This document shows, piece by piece, positions 1 to 10,117 of a stretch of DNA of 31,442 bases. The DNA is taken from assembly GCA_029204225.1 (NCBI GenBank), contig MU836250.1:1-31442 (forward strand). Reading direction: 5' to 3'. Numbering within the stretch: position 1 is the first letter of the stretch; each line of letters starts with the position of its first letter. This stretch comes from Diphasiastrum complanatum. Its lineage: Eukaryota; Streptophyta; Lycopodiopsida; Lycopodiales; Lycopodiaceae. The notes beneath the pieces are model-generated. The model searched no databases, was not told where the DNA came from, and worked only from the letters and a program-made list of their open reading frames with translations. The position numbers and the translations under genes are program-made.

Positions 1-1027
1 TAGGATCTGCTCATCTGTCAGCTCAGCTTCCTCGTCATAGGACAATGCATGTTTCCAAGGAACTAAATCATCTTCAACAGGTTTCGAAATAGGTTCCGGT
101 GATAGCCATGCTACGTTTATCATGTTCACCCCATATGAGATAGGCGTGTCAAGGGTGAATCCTCTCGGTGGTAATTCGCTGGGTTCTGAATCTAAATCTG
201 GATTTGGTTGACATGTATGCCTAGCCATACAGTCAATAGTTGCCAATGCATCTGTCCACAACACGGTATCTGTTTGTGAATCATAATGAACACCCATTGA
301 AGCTTTCGGACGATCAATGCTATGGTCCGTTGTGGAAGAAGTGTCATCAACTTTTGGTGGTACAGGCTTCACCGCCCATGTGGAGGGATCCACCTTTATT
401 GCCCGCTCTCTGTTCTCAAATGTGATTTTGCCGGTCCCCCAATCATGAACTACTTGTGCAATTCGTAACCAAGGTCATCCCAACAAAACTCGATAGGCAG
501 TGGGTGTTTCAGGAATGTCCATCACCACAAATGTGATGAAAAATTGTACCCCTGCTATCTTAACTGGAATGTCTTCTACAATCCCCTTTGGCCACACACA
601 TGATTGATCAGCCAGTTTGATGGCAAACTTGGCAGATTTCAGGCCTTGTAGATTCCACTTCTCATACAAAGTAGTGGAGATAAGGTTGACACCAAATCTT
701 CCATGTACAACAGCAGGTTTTCTCCGAAGAGTTTGTGCTTGATAGGAAGAGTTATATTATGCTGCTCATCTCCCAAGCCGCTCCCACGTTCAGAACATTG
801 TTGTCCTCTTCAAAATCGGTGCAAAATAATGGTTCTTTGGAAGGTATGTCTAATTCAATGTCCAACCAATCTGACAAGACACCCTTTGCTTGAGGTGCAA
901 GTCGAAGGAAATCTTCAATAGAGATATTCATTCTGCTGGATAAGATGCTCGTCAGTAGTTCCGTCCTTGAAACTTCAGGTTCTGCCATATGGAATGGTTC
1001 TTCCCGATGGTGTAGTCGCACATTCAC
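1..1027 (-). pseudogene. Gypsy-A protease region (broken)
   Basis: This encodes the linker and retropepsin part of a gypsy polyprotein, which would cleave Gag-Pol in the virus-like particle. At 475-669 is the protease-like stretch LYEKWNLQGLKSAKFAIKLA, followed by PKGIVEDIPVKI, FVVMDIP and the flap-end motif LLG-x-PWL. The residue between LLG and PWL is a TGA stop (475-477), best explained as CGA to TGA. Just upstream, near 680-700, the frame reads VVHGRFGVNLIS where retropepsins have an (I/L)(D)(S/G)G-type catalytic loop, so the catalytic Asp seems to be His here. The 752-1027 part (ending NVGAAWEMSSII) is in another frame from the loop, which implies an indel near 735. Reading continues open from the PWL motif to the window edge. 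Identification as gypsy retropepsin is good; exact residue alignment is inferred. Confidence 0.75.
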
Positions 1028-2845
1028 ATCTTATCTGTGTGGTGAACCTTGCGGTGCATTTGCATGTTGATCTCTTTCTGGTGCAGTGTCTTGAGGAGCT
1101 GTCGGTTGATGTGCAGCTTGAGCAGCTTCCTCTGCTTGTGCTTCTTGTATCCAATGATTGATCTTCTGATATCGTCTCTGTTCATCCTTCACATTCGGAT
1201 AAGGTAATCTTGCTCCTCTTGATGTTGAAGGTTGGTCAACTGGAACTGATACAGAGTGTGGTGATGATGGAGCTACCTCCTTGCGCTTTTGTGCTCGCGT
1301 AACAGCTAACACTGGAACATTACAATAGGGAGGTCTCCTCGGTATAGTTGAGTGTGGAGTTGTGCTTGGGCCTGCTGATTGGACTACAATCCAATTCAAT
1401 GGTGCGTTGGTGCTGGCTCTCAATGGACAATTCTTGTAGCAATGTCCATATCCACACTCGCGACAGAAGGGCATATAAATTTCTTTGTTTGGACATTCTG
1501 CAATCCTATGTCCTTCTCCGCATCCATAACATCCATATAATTTGCCCCCTTGGCATTGTGGCTGTGTAGCATATGTGGCATAATACTCATTAATAGCAGG
1601 ATTGATGAATGGTTTATCAGGTCCATACCATTGTTGCATTTTCTGTTAAGAAAATGTTTTCAGCTTCTGCCATTGTGAGATTCACTTGGGCTACTTGAGG
1701 ATTATTTGGCCCTGGTGGTGCTGGTAGTGCCATTCTTTGTTGTTGAGGGCCTGGACCAAGCCTTGGTGCTGCATTAGGTGCTCCTTGATGGTAAGAGTAA
1801 GAGGTCTGGAATTGAGTTCTCTTTTGTTGTATGATCCATGGGTTGTAGGGGCAATATGCAGTGTCGTGTGAGGATGCATTGCATAGATGACAATATCTGT
1901 GCGTCAGCTTCAAATTTCTGCTTTAGTACCGGACACTCGTTGGAAGTGTGATTTTGGGTACAAATGGGACACCAAACATTGTCCCGTCGAGGATACTACT
2001 GCTGATAAGGATTTGGTTGTGGTGTTGTAGTATTTTGAAGAGCCTTAAGTTTTTGGTCAAATTGGACTGTGAGCTGCTCCATCTGCTGCTTGTGTAACTT
2101 CATGATTTGTTCCATCATCGATTCATTGGACAAGCTTGTAGAGACTGAGGTTGATGCAATTGAAGGAGTTGAAGCATGAAGAGATGTAGTTCTTGGTGTA
2201 GAATCATCATTTGATCCTTCATCTTCTTCTCTCATTGCATCTTCCATAGCTTCGTGCAATGTGGCATATTGCTCCCGTCTTTTCAGCTCTCGTCTGATGC
2301 TTCTAGGTAGTCCCGCTAGGAACCACATAATGACCGCATGATCAGGAGTAAGCTCCGCATTACACTCAGATCTCAGGTGTTTGATCCATTTGATGTAGTC
2401 TCTGACCCTTTCCTCTTTTTTCCATCTTGATTTTGCTAAGCAAGAGGATCGGGTCTTCAAGAAACTTCCACGGCTTAAATCTGGTGATTAAGACTGCTTT
2501 TACCACTTCCCAATCTGTTCGTTCTTGTGTCGTTTGATTGAAAAACCAATCTAAAGCCGCTCCTGTCAGGGACATTGAAAACAGCTTCAGTTTTTCTACT
2601 GAGGTGGTTTCACCATAGATCTCGCATGCTTGCCCATAGATCTGCAAGAATTTGATAAGATCTGTGGATCCATCAAATTTGGGCAATTCCAATCTGGGAG
2701 ATCTTATGATTGCTTGTAGAGGTACCGCTGGCATAGGAATATTTTAATCCATTGGATTTGGCTGATTTGGTCGGATCTCTTCCGCTGCTGCTTGATTTAG
2801 CTCTGTATTCTCTGTAGGTAGTATTCTACAAGATCTCAATATCAT
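1028..2845 (-). pseudogene. Gypsy-A gag (broken, multi-knuckle nucleocapsid)
   Basis: This is the gag part, the structural capsid and nucleocapsid precursor. The capsid core lies at 2366-2734, with the retrotransposon-gag pattern LELPKFDGSTD, KLKLFSMSLTGAALDWF and a distal RFKPW. It continues in another frame (1996-2460: RVRDYIKWIKHLRSEC, then LAGLPRSIRRELKRREQ), so a homopolymer indel sits near 2413-2450. A coiled, Gln-rich tail (MKLHKQQMEQ) precedes the zinc-knuckle region. The first frame extends upstream of the Met at 2734 through a TAA (2744-2746, probably from CAA) to an ATG at 2845, which I take as the likely ancestral start. A further frame change occurs between 1617 and 1639. The gene is dead, but the family is clear. 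Confidence 0.82.
1427..1971 (-). other. Four CCHC zinc knuckles in Gypsy-A gag
   Basis: Four cysteine-histidine knuckles lie in tandem: CPICTQNHTSNEC (1933-1971), CHLCNASSHDTAYC (1851-1892), CYGCGEGHRIAEC (1493-1531) and CRECGYGHCYKNC (1427-1465). Knuckle 2 has the classic CX2CX4HX4C spacing; the other three are CX2CX3HX4C, one residue shorter. Nucleocapsid knuckles bind genomic RNA during packaging. Most plant gypsy gags show one or two, so four is unusual. All ligand residues are intact although the reading frame changes between them, which suggests the frame breaks are recent. Confidence 0.8.
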
Positions 2846-4374
2846 TCATTGTGCAGATTTGATACAATGTGAAGGTATATGGCAACAGTGGATCTAAGTG
2901 GATCTTGTTCGGGTGCTGATCAGTGGTTGATGATTGGAAGGGATGAAAGGAACACGAATAACTAACAAATTTTACAGGATGACATTTAAAATGGTTATTG
3001 AGAGATGAGTGTATGGTGGCACATATTTGAATGGAGTTGATCACACACAAAAAAATGGATGTTGTAATGGCGCAGTTGGCAACAATAGTGAGTGATAGAT
3101 GGCCTCAATGGTGCCGGGGCAGGTGGGGTATTTCGCGCGTCAAGTCACTAGTAGTTTCAATAATTTTTTTGGATTTTCTTAACAAAAACCTTCGCCTGAC
3201 TGATATATGTTTTAACACAGTGTATTACCACTTTACGAAGCTCGACGAAGGTTCTTGTTGGCGAAGGATGGTTCAGCAAAGGTTCTGAAAACAATTTGGA
3301 CACGATTTGGAGTGGGAACCTTCGCCACTATCCTTTTGATGGAGACTAACCTTCGCCAAGCTGCTGGGAAGTACAGATTGATGATCAGAGGGCTAGAGAA
3401 GATTAGGCGAACATTATCATGGCAAAAAATAGTCTGGCGAAGGTTCAGAAGGCAATTTGGCACTTTTGAGAGCTTGAAACGTTCGCTGGACTAGTTATAG
3501 GTAATATTAACCTTCGCCCACTTCACAGATACTTCAAAACAATGTTTTATGACTATTTTGAGCTTGGCCAAGATTAATGATATACTGGCAAAAGTTTATG
3601 AAGGTTGGCGAAGGTTCAAGGGACTTAAATTTCTCTCTGAGTACTGGAAACGTTCGCCTGACCACTTATTCTCAATATTAACCTTCGCCGACTTCATTGA
3701 AGCTAGAAAACATGGAAAAGTAGCTAATGGCAAACTAGCGAAGGTTTACAGTAAGTACTTTTGCAGATATTGAAGTTGGCGAGGGTTCTGATGGCGAATT
3801 CCTATTTTTGGTGAGCAAGAACCTTTGCCAGATCTCGTACACTCAGTATTAACCTTCGCCGACCTCCATGATGGCTCTGAAGCTTAAAATGAAGCTGGGC
3901 GAAGGTTGTCTGGGGTGTTGTGGGCTACTTTGAGATTCTAGACATTTTTTTTACAAAGGTTTTTTCATTTTTTTGGGCTGTTTTTGGCAATTTTGGCAAA
4001 TTGGCTGGGAAATAACCATCGCTGACTGGTTATAGGTACTGATGGTGTGGTAGAATGTACTGCCAGGTGGGCAAAGGTTGGTTTGAGCAGATCAGAAAGT
4101 TATGAGGTCTGATAGGTGTTTTTGGGCTCTTTTCTAGATAGTTTGTCAAAACTACATGTTTTTTCTGATTTTTCTAATTTTTAGGATTTATGGAAGGGAT
4201 AGGGTGCTAAGATTTGATGTTTTTCACCTCTAAATCTCCCTCTACAGATCATACAAGCAACAAATCATGAAAAAACAAAAATCTAACTTCTACTCCACAC
4301 TAAACTACCTCCACAAGCAAAAATCACAAGATGGATGCATGCAAGCTAAAAAGCAAGAAAATGCTAATCATTTC
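2846..4374 (-). other. Gypsy-A 5' leader (untranslated)
   Basis: About 1.5 kb lies between the PBS and the gag start, with no convincing coding sequence on either strand. The part next to gag (2846-3150) is plain AT-rich sequence. The middle is a diverged tandem array, described separately. The part next to the PBS (4080-4374) is AT-rich, with poly-T runs on the plus strand. A leader of this length is long for a gypsy element, but long leaders occur in the Tat/Athila group. Confidence 0.7.
3187..4190 (-). repeat. 161-171 bp tandem repeat with inverted decamer motif
   Basis: The plus-strand decamer AACCTTCGCC recurs at 3187, 3348, 3509, 3680 and 3851, and as AACCATCGCT at 4014: spacings 161, 161, 171, 171, 163. 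Its complement GGCGAAGGTT occurs in between at 3436 and 3607, with variants at 3244, 3260, 3737, 3778 (GGCGAGGGTT), 3898 and 4070. A further AACCTTCGCC at 3317 and related GTTCGCC/CTTTGCC sites lie about 35 bp before unit starts. Units end alike (GAG-x-GAAACGTTCGC, then ATATT before the next decamer), which shows true tandem origin despite heavy divergence. Paired motifs could fold into a series of stems in the leader RNA. Confidence 0.82.
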
Positions 4375-4390
4375 TCCGACAACGGCGCCA
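4375..4390 (-). other. Primer-binding site, tRNA-Asp type (Gypsy-A)
   Basis: The minus strand reads TGGCGCCGTTGTCGGA, the usual plant gypsy PBS matching the 3' end of tRNA-Asp. It lies 6 nt inside the LTR end. It fixes the orientation of Gypsy-A and its LTR boundary. Confidence 0.85.
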
Positions 4391-4396
4391 AAAAAT

Positions 4397-4657
4397 TGTA
4401 GCGGCCTTCGTTCACGCATAGATTCGTTCCCAAGGGAATAGTGCTTCCCTTGCGAAGTTAGCTTGCAAATCCTACTCTAACCACACCTAGATTAATCACA
4501 TCTAACTATCCACTCTACTTTAACCACAAGCATGAGAAGGAAGAATAGATTACAATGGGGGAGGTGCTTACATCCTATCCTCTCTACTCTCTTAGAAATC
4601 ATTAACAACATGCAAGTAGAGAGAAGAAGCAAATGGAAAGCAAATACAAAATGCAAA

Positions 4658-4710
<53 letters not shown>

Positions 4711-5144
4711 GGGAGAGAGAGGGAGAGAGGAGGAGGAGGAGGAGGAGGAGGAGGAAGCAAGGATGTTCAAATCTCATTTGGGCATAATCTCCTCCTCCTA
4801 TTAAACATGGAAATATGGTACAAAGGGTGCCTTTTTATGGATGGGGGAGGCCCTTTCCCCTTTCTCCTATTGGTTAATTACAATGGCAAGGATCCTATTC
4901 CAAGCCTCCTAAACTAATACAAAATGAATCTAATGGTTCCTTAAGAAAGCACAAGGGCACTCACATGATTCATGTGAGTTCTAATTTGGGCCCTTTTAGC
5001 TTTTTTATTAACAACTTGACTTAGGGCCTCTAATGTCATTTTAGAATTTTAGCCCCTAGCTTATACACACAGGAAGCCAGTGCCCTCGCACTTATTGCTC
5101 TACATGTACAGTGTACTGTGGTGGGGCCCACTAAGTGCCCAACA
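4397..5144 (-). repeat. Gypsy-A 5' LTR (748 bp)
   Basis: The minus strand starts TGTTGGGCACTTAGTGGGCC and ends with CGCTACA, six bases before the PBS, giving TG...CA ends. The outer end abuts interrupted Copia-A coding sequence. The outer 203 bp (4942-5144) recur at 21040-21307 in the same orientation. That copy holds about 65 bp that this one lacks (around 5065-5095), so this copy has a deletion. The LTR contains a long purine microsatellite. The LTR should hold promoter and polyadenylation signals, but I could not place a convincing TATA box. Confidence 0.8.
4661..4755. repeat. (GA)n / (AGG)n compound microsatellite
   Basis: Twenty pure GA units (4661-4700) are followed by GA interrupted by GGG, then nine AGG units up to about 4755. 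It lies inside the Gypsy-A LTR. It produces long low-complexity open frames on both strands, which are not genes. Confidence 0.97.
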
Positions 5145-6003
5145 CTAGCTGAATGCCACTCTGACTGTCACTATGTAAAGTCGTGGGATTTTTCTGCTTC
5201 ATGCCAATTTCTTCCAAGATTTGTCTCAACCATATAGCTTCATGTGCTGCACTACACATTGCCTTATACTCTGCTTCTGTGGTGGAAAGAGCAATTGTAC
5301 TTTGCTTCTTACTAGACCAGGAAAAACAACTACCACAAAACTGGAATACATACCCTGTGGTGGATCTATGATCATCATAGTCACCTCCCCAATCCGCATC
5401 CACATAGCCACACAACTCAGGTAAACCATCATGCTTCTTGTAAATCAAGCCATACTCTGAAGTGCCTTTCACATAACGCAAAATGCGTTTAGCTGCCTTC
5501 CAATGCATTTCTGTAGGTTCTGCCATAAACTGACTTACAATGCCAACAACATAGCATATATCTGGTCTAGTCGTGGTAAGGTAAATCAAGCTCCCTACTA
5601 ACTGTCTATACAGTGTAGCATCAAATGACTGTGACTCATCAAGCTTAGAAAGCTTTTTACCTGGTTCAATAGGAGTGTTTACTGGTTTGCAATCCTGCAA
5701 CGTAAACCTATGTAGCAACTCTTTGACATACTTCACCTGTGTTAAACCCACTTCATGTCCTTTTTGCCACACTTCTACTCCAAGGCAGTAATGCATCAGG
5801 CTGAGATCTGTCATCTCGAATTGTTCCATGAGGTCTTTCTTGATCATGTCTATCATCTCTTGATTATTTCCTGTGATAATCAAGTCATCAACATAAAGAG
5901 CAATCAAGGCAACCATACCATCAAAGCATAAGACATATAGATTTGGATCAGAATGTGTTCTCACCATCCCCTTTGAATGAAAGTAGGCATCAATCCTACT
6001 ATA
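5145..6003 (-). pseudogene. Copia-A reverse transcriptase (C-term) and RNase H, truncated
   Basis: The frame starts in the RT palm. ALIALYVDDLIITGNN contains the intact catalytic YVDD (near 5890). The connection follows (VGSLIYLTTTRPDICYVVGI, then AAKRILRYVKGTSEYGL), then the RNase H signature YVDADWGGDYDDHRSTTGYV and STTEAEYKAM. The domain ends abruptly at DSQSGIQL because of the Gypsy-A insertion. The frame is otherwise open for about 280 codons, the best preserved part of Copia-A. It joins the next upstream segment through a TAG at 6004-6006. Confidence 0.88.
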
Positions 6004-7104
6004 CTACGCACATGGTGCTTGTTTAAGACCATAAAGTGCTTTCTTCAAGCGACATACTTTATTTTCCTGTCCCTTTGCTACAAAGCCTTCAGGTTGATCC
6101 ATGAACACTTCTTCTTCTAACTCACCATTTAGAAAAGCAGATTTCACATCCATCTGATGCAAAGGCCAACCAAAATGTGAAGCTAAAGCAACAAGTAGAT
6201 GTAGAGTATTCCACTTACAAACCGGCGCAAAGGTCTCCTCATAGTCGATGCCTTTACTTTGTGCGTACCCTTTGATCATCAATCTTGCCTTGTGCTTTGC
6301 TATACTTCCATCTGCATGATACTTAGTCCTGTATACCCATTTGCAACCAATGGGTTTCTTGACAACTGGTGGTTCTACTAAGTCCCATATGCTATGCTTA
6401 CCAATTGACTCCATCTCCTCTCCCATGGCCTTGACCCAAATGCCATCATCCTTTGCTTCACCATAAGTCGAAGGTTCTTTGCTTTGATTAATGCTAGATA
6501 AGAGAGCATAATTTGCTTCATACCTTTTAGGTAGTGTCTTCTCTCTTGTTGATCTTCGTAGCTCTCCCTGGCTAGATGATCCTGGAAAGTCATCCATGTC
6601 GCGGCTCTCCAACAATCTCTCAAACCACTTAGGGAGCTTCCTGTCAGGTGATCGGCTTCTTGGTGAAAATGTATTCCACAGTACATCCTTCTCTTTGCAT
6701 TTGTCACCTGCAACTTCAATCCTTCTTGCACCAAAAGGTTTGTTCCTACCTCTCCAACCTGTCTCTTGAGGTTGAGGCGTAGTATCTTGATATGTATCCT
6801 CATGTTCATCACTCGGAAGGTCAATGAATGGATCATCATCAGGTGGTATCCTCACTATACCATTTTTCCCACTGGATGTGTCTATCTTCTTAGCATCCTC
6901 GTCTTCATACATCTTGGATTCATCAAAGATAACATCACGGCTTATATGGATTTTGTTTTCCACTGGATCAAAATATCTATAGCCCTTCACACGATCATCA
7001 TATCCTAGGAATATGCACTTGATAGCTTTTACATCAAGTTTACGTCTCTCTTCCTTAGGAATGTGTACAAAGGCCTTACATCCAAAGATTCGCAAGTGGT
7101 TCAT
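6004..7104 (-). pseudogene. Copia-A integrase C-terminus and reverse transcriptase N-part
   Basis: This is one open stretch of 366 codons. It starts in the integrase C-terminal GKGYR-like region (HLRIFGCKAFVHIPKEERRK, FLGYDDRVKGYRYFDP), runs through a low-similarity linker rich in charged residues, then enters the copia RT (W-x-KAMGEEMESI, GCKWVYRTKYHADGSI, HKARLMIKGY, DYEETFAPV, MDVKSAFLNGELEEEVFMDQ, LKKALYGLKQAP). It ends at a TAG (6004-6006) just after QAPCA, where copia RTs have QAPRAW. Both the Arg-to-Cys and Trp-to-stop changes fit single C-to-T or G-to-A transitions. Confidence 0.88.
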
Positions 7105-8256
7105 CTTTGGCTTCTTCTTTGTGAATGCTTCCTCAGGTGTTATCTTTTGTATGGCAATGGTAGGACTTCTATTTTGAAGATAGACTGCATGCTTCTGACC
7201 AAAAATCTTCTGGTAGTTTCATCTCAGCTAGCATAGATCTGGCTTTCCACAGTCGTACGATTCTTGCGCTCAGCTACACCATTGAGAGCAGGAGTATGAG
7301 CTTGCATAAATTGTCTTTTAATCCCACATTGATCACAAAGATCATTGAAGTCATTAGATTTGTACTTACCTCCACTATCTGATCTTAGGACTTTGATCTT
7401 CCTACCTGTCTGATTTTTGACCAATGCTTTGAAGCTCTTGAAGTTATCAAATGCATCTGATTTCTTCTTCAAGAAGTAGATCCACGTCTTACGTGACATA
7501 TCATCAATAAAGGTCATGAAATAGAAGGCTTTACCTAAGGACATGGTCCTCATAGGCCCGATAAATCTGTGTGGATTAAATCTAGGATGTTCTTTGCTCT
7601 TGTAACACCCCCTTTATTGAAGTTCTCTCGATGCTGCTTCCCATATACACAAGATTCGCACATTGATTTCAAGTGATCTACTCTGGTAGGCAATCCTGTT
7701 ACCATCTCCAATTTTCTCATCAAACTGAGGCTTCCCAAATTTAAGTGACCAAGCCTCTTATGCCACAACTCAGTTTGCGATGGAATGGACGATACAAGTC
7801 CGTGTTGCCCCTTAATTGTAGCATTCAACCTGTACGATTTTGTATTGGGCTCTCTTACTCCATCCGCAATAACTTTGAACTTTTGGTTCACATCCTTCAC
7901 AAAGCAACGATCATGGGCAAATTCTACTTTCAACTTTTGATCAGTAATGACTCCAACAGAAAGTAGATTTTTCTTCAAACCTGGTACATAAAGTACCTCC
8001 CTGATCATCCTGCTTTTGCCATCAAGTAGTTGGATTGAAACGGTGCCTATCCCCTTGATCTTGCACACCTCACCATTTTCTTGTGAAACAGATGTTCCAT
8101 TATCCAACACCTTCAAACTACTGAACCAATTCTTGTTACCTATCATGTGTCTTGTGGCTCCCAAGTCAATATACCATGCTTGATCATCTTGATTAGATGA
8201 CAATGCAAATATGAAGATACTAGAGTCTTCAATCTCACTCTCATCGACAAAGTAAC
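7105..8256 (-). pseudogene. Copia-A protease and integrase (broken)
   Basis: The retropepsin begins AWYIDLGATRHMIGN (8140-8180). The catalytic triplet normally Asp-Ser-Gly reads Asp-Leu-Gly; the codon at 8162-8164 is TTG, one C-to-T step from TCG. The pre-integrase zinc region follows (LWHKRLGHLNLGSLSLM, then CESCVYGKQHRENF). The integrase core has IHTDLSG, LRSDSGGKYKS and [10 protein letters not shown], so the D,D,E residues are present. A single-base deletion near 7551 breaks DLSG from the next part, and further indels between about 7105 and 7240 scramble the end of the core. Confidence 0.85.
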
Positions 8257-9073
8257 CTACTTGTTTTGGTTTCCCCTTGCCTTGTTCCGCCAGGAATTTG
8301 CGACATTCACTCTTCCAATGGCCCTTTTTACCACAATGGAAGCACTTGCCTTTCTTCTTAGTTTTACTGAAAGATCCCTCGTCCTCTTGAGACTTGGCAA
8401 ATTGCTACTTAGACTTCTTCTTGCTCTTGGCCTTGCCTTGTTTTTGGCGTGTCGCAAGTGCCTGATCGTCAGTATTTTGATGTCTAGCTTTCACCATTTC
8501 TCGCCGTTGCTCTTCCTACATCAAGATTCCTGTGAGCTCGTCAAAGGTTGGCAATCTTTCTCTTGATGCTATTCCGCTCACAAACATCTGATAGGAATCT
8601 GTAATGTTGCACAATGCATTGTGCACCAGCTCCACATCACGTATGCACTCACCAATAGAATGTAGTTCATCTCTCATTGTCTTGATTCTGGTTATGTACG
8701 TCTGAATGTGCTCTCCTAGCTCCATGCGGGCACTATTCAACTTTGACTTCAGAAACATAATTCTTGATGGATTTGACGTCTCGAACTACTCCTTTAGCAC
8801 ATCCCATGCCTGTCTGGGTGTAACAGCATCACAAATGTGGGTAATGATGTGATCCTTCACTAACAAGTTAATGAAAGTCAAAGCTTTCCTCATCTTTTTG
8901 TTGAACACTTTGATATCTGCTTTATTTGGCGGCCTTCTCTCATCACCTATGATGACTTTCCACACGTCTTTCTCCATCAGTATGTTTTTCATTTTGAATT
9001 TCCACACTGCATAGTTGGAAATCCCGTCCAATTTGCTACTTTCACTCAAAATGGACTCTCCCATGTTTGCCAT
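8257..9073 (-). pseudogene. Copia-A gag with one zinc knuckle (three stops)
   Basis: The start is MANMGESILSESSKLDG, with the copia gag signature NYAVWKFKMKNILMEKDVWK. The UBN2-type gag core continues (LFINLL-like segment, then LNSARMELGEHIQTYITRIK, DSYQMFVSGIASRERLPTFD). The nucleocapsid knuckle CFHCGKKGHWKSEC (8303-8344) has perfect CX2CX4HX4C ligands. Three in-frame TAG codons lie at 8786-8788, 8516-8518 and 8405-8407. Each sits where homologous gags usually have Gln, so each fits CAG to TAG. No net frameshift is needed, so a C-to-T process alone nearly explains the loss of function. Confidence 0.85.
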
Positions 9074-9780
9074 TGCAAAACTGCTTGAAACTTCTGCCTT
9101 AGGCTAAGAACAGTATGCTGAGGCCAACAGTGATGTCAGAAGTTGAAAATAATGACCTGCACTTTTTTCCTTACCAGGCCACTCACCACTTTTCCACCAA
9201 TTTGAAAGCCAAATTGGCGTCGCCTTCCGAAATGCACTCAGTCATCAACTCCTAACAACGTGCCCATTGGAATGGTGAAATCACTTCTGGCATACTCCGA
9301 ACACTTTCTACGTTGCAATCACTCTATTTTGTTGTACCGTACTTGCAGGTACAGTCCGGGTGCCCTTCGTTTGGAGGTTATAGCCTTTCGTTTGGATCAA
9401 AATGGGCAAAGGACCCAAAGATAGGGACTTTTCTAGTTTTTGAACTGTTTCTTCACCTTGAAGAAACTTCACTCTTCACTTGTGAAGGGACCCAACTCCA
9501 ATTTCAATATGAAAATTTTTAGTGAAGTTGAAGGCCAAAAGGCACTTCACTTTTTCAGGAACTTCTTCAACAACCCTTCAAAATCCATCCAATGGTTGAA
9601 TCTGATCCAACTGTGGATATCCCTTTTGGGTAGCACAATCTGAGCCGTCGATCTTGTAACTCCTCTATCCAATGGATATGACATTTTAGATGCCAAAATG
9701 AAAATTTTTGTTGATGATATTTGTGGGGCTTCGTCCCTTTCAGAACACCTAGTTGTGCTAGAAAATTGCTTCGAGAAATG
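9074..9780 (-). other. Copia-A upstream region, no gene
   Basis: About 700 bp upstream of the Copia-A gag start. It has no convincing open frame and no recognisable tRNA-iMet PBS. It may be Copia-A leader or LTR, or older sequence into which Copia-A was inserted. Copia-B interrupts it at 9780. The continuation on the far side of Copia-B is 15062-15182. Confidence 0.5.
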
Positions 9781-10105
9781 TGTCAAATAATAAGATATGC
9801 AACATCAAGCATTCACCATAAGCAATCACCAAGTAAGGAGGCGGAAGAAGAACACGCAATATCACACTATCAAACTAAATCATACTGAATCTGAAATGTA
9901 CAAATAAACTCTGAACTTTGATAGAGAGAGAAAACCTAGGAGTGGACTACTAGACTAGCCTACGGCTATATGGCACGTGTATGCTTTTTACCTTAGCAAT
10001 TGCTAAAAGAATAAATATCTTAAAAAAAATAGCTGTCAATAATAAAGTACATCGTGAACAGTAACTAAGAAGTGTAACAATGAAGTTTATCATTGATTTC
10101 TAACA
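9781..10105 (-). repeat. Copia-B 3' LTR (325 bp)
   Basis: The minus strand starts TGTTAGAAATCAATGATAAA directly after the PPT and ends TTATTTGACA, giving TG...CA ends. It matches 14779-15056 along its whole length, apart from a 50 bp block present here only. Confidence 0.93.
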
Positions 10106-10117
10106 CTCTCCCTAAAT
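10106..10117 (-). other. Copia-B polypurine tract
   Basis: The minus strand reads ATTTAGGGAGAG immediately before the 3' LTR and would prime plus-strand DNA synthesis. The likely pol stop TAG (10112-10114) overlaps it, after the C-terminal residues EECNFII. Confidence 0.85.

Larger units (their letters stand above)
1..5144 (-). mobile_element. Gypsy-A: Ty3/gypsy LTR retrotransposon, 5' half
   Basis: In minus-strand order the parts are LTR, tRNA-Asp-type PBS, long leader, gag with zinc knuckles, then protease; reverse transcriptase, RNase H, integrase and the 3' LTR would lie beyond base 1. The LTR outer end (TGTTGGGCAC on the minus strand) cuts directly into the RNase H domain of Copia-A, so Gypsy-A inserted into that older element. 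The 5 bp next to the LTR (CTAGC, 5145-5149) is the expected target duplication, but its partner is outside the window. The coding part carries stops and frameshifts, so this copy is not functional. The tRNA-Asp PBS and long leader recall the Tat/Athila side of plant gypsy elements, but without the polymerase the lineage is a guess. Confidence 0.88.
5145..9780 (-). mobile_element. Copia-A: Ty1/copia retrotransposon, 3' end removed by Gypsy-A
   Basis: The minus strand shows the copia order gag, protease, integrase, reverse transcriptase, RNase H. The RNase H domain stops at HSDSQSGIQL, where the Gypsy-A LTR begins, so the last part of pol and the 3' LTR should lie beyond Gypsy-A, outside this window. 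Upstream of gag is about 700 bp of apparent leader with no recognisable PBS or LTR end; Copia-B interrupts the sequence at 9780. At least four in-frame stops, several frameshifts and a changed protease active site show it is long dead. Its gag N-terminus resembles that of Copia-B, so the two are related. Confidence 0.88.

Noticed and set aside
2826-3288. Short frames on both strands in the Gypsy-A leader
   Set aside because: No similarity to known domains, no splice or start signals, and they overlap the leader repeat.
3187-4190. CRISPR-like spaced repeat
   Set aside because: The repeat is a diverged 161-171 bp tandem unit in a plant retrotransposon leader, without conserved full-length repeats or cas genes.
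4492-4917. Overlapping open frames of 60-94 codons on both strands rich in Glu-Arg or Ser-Leu
   Set aside because: They are translations of the (GA)n/(AGG)n microsatellite inside the Gypsy-A LTR.
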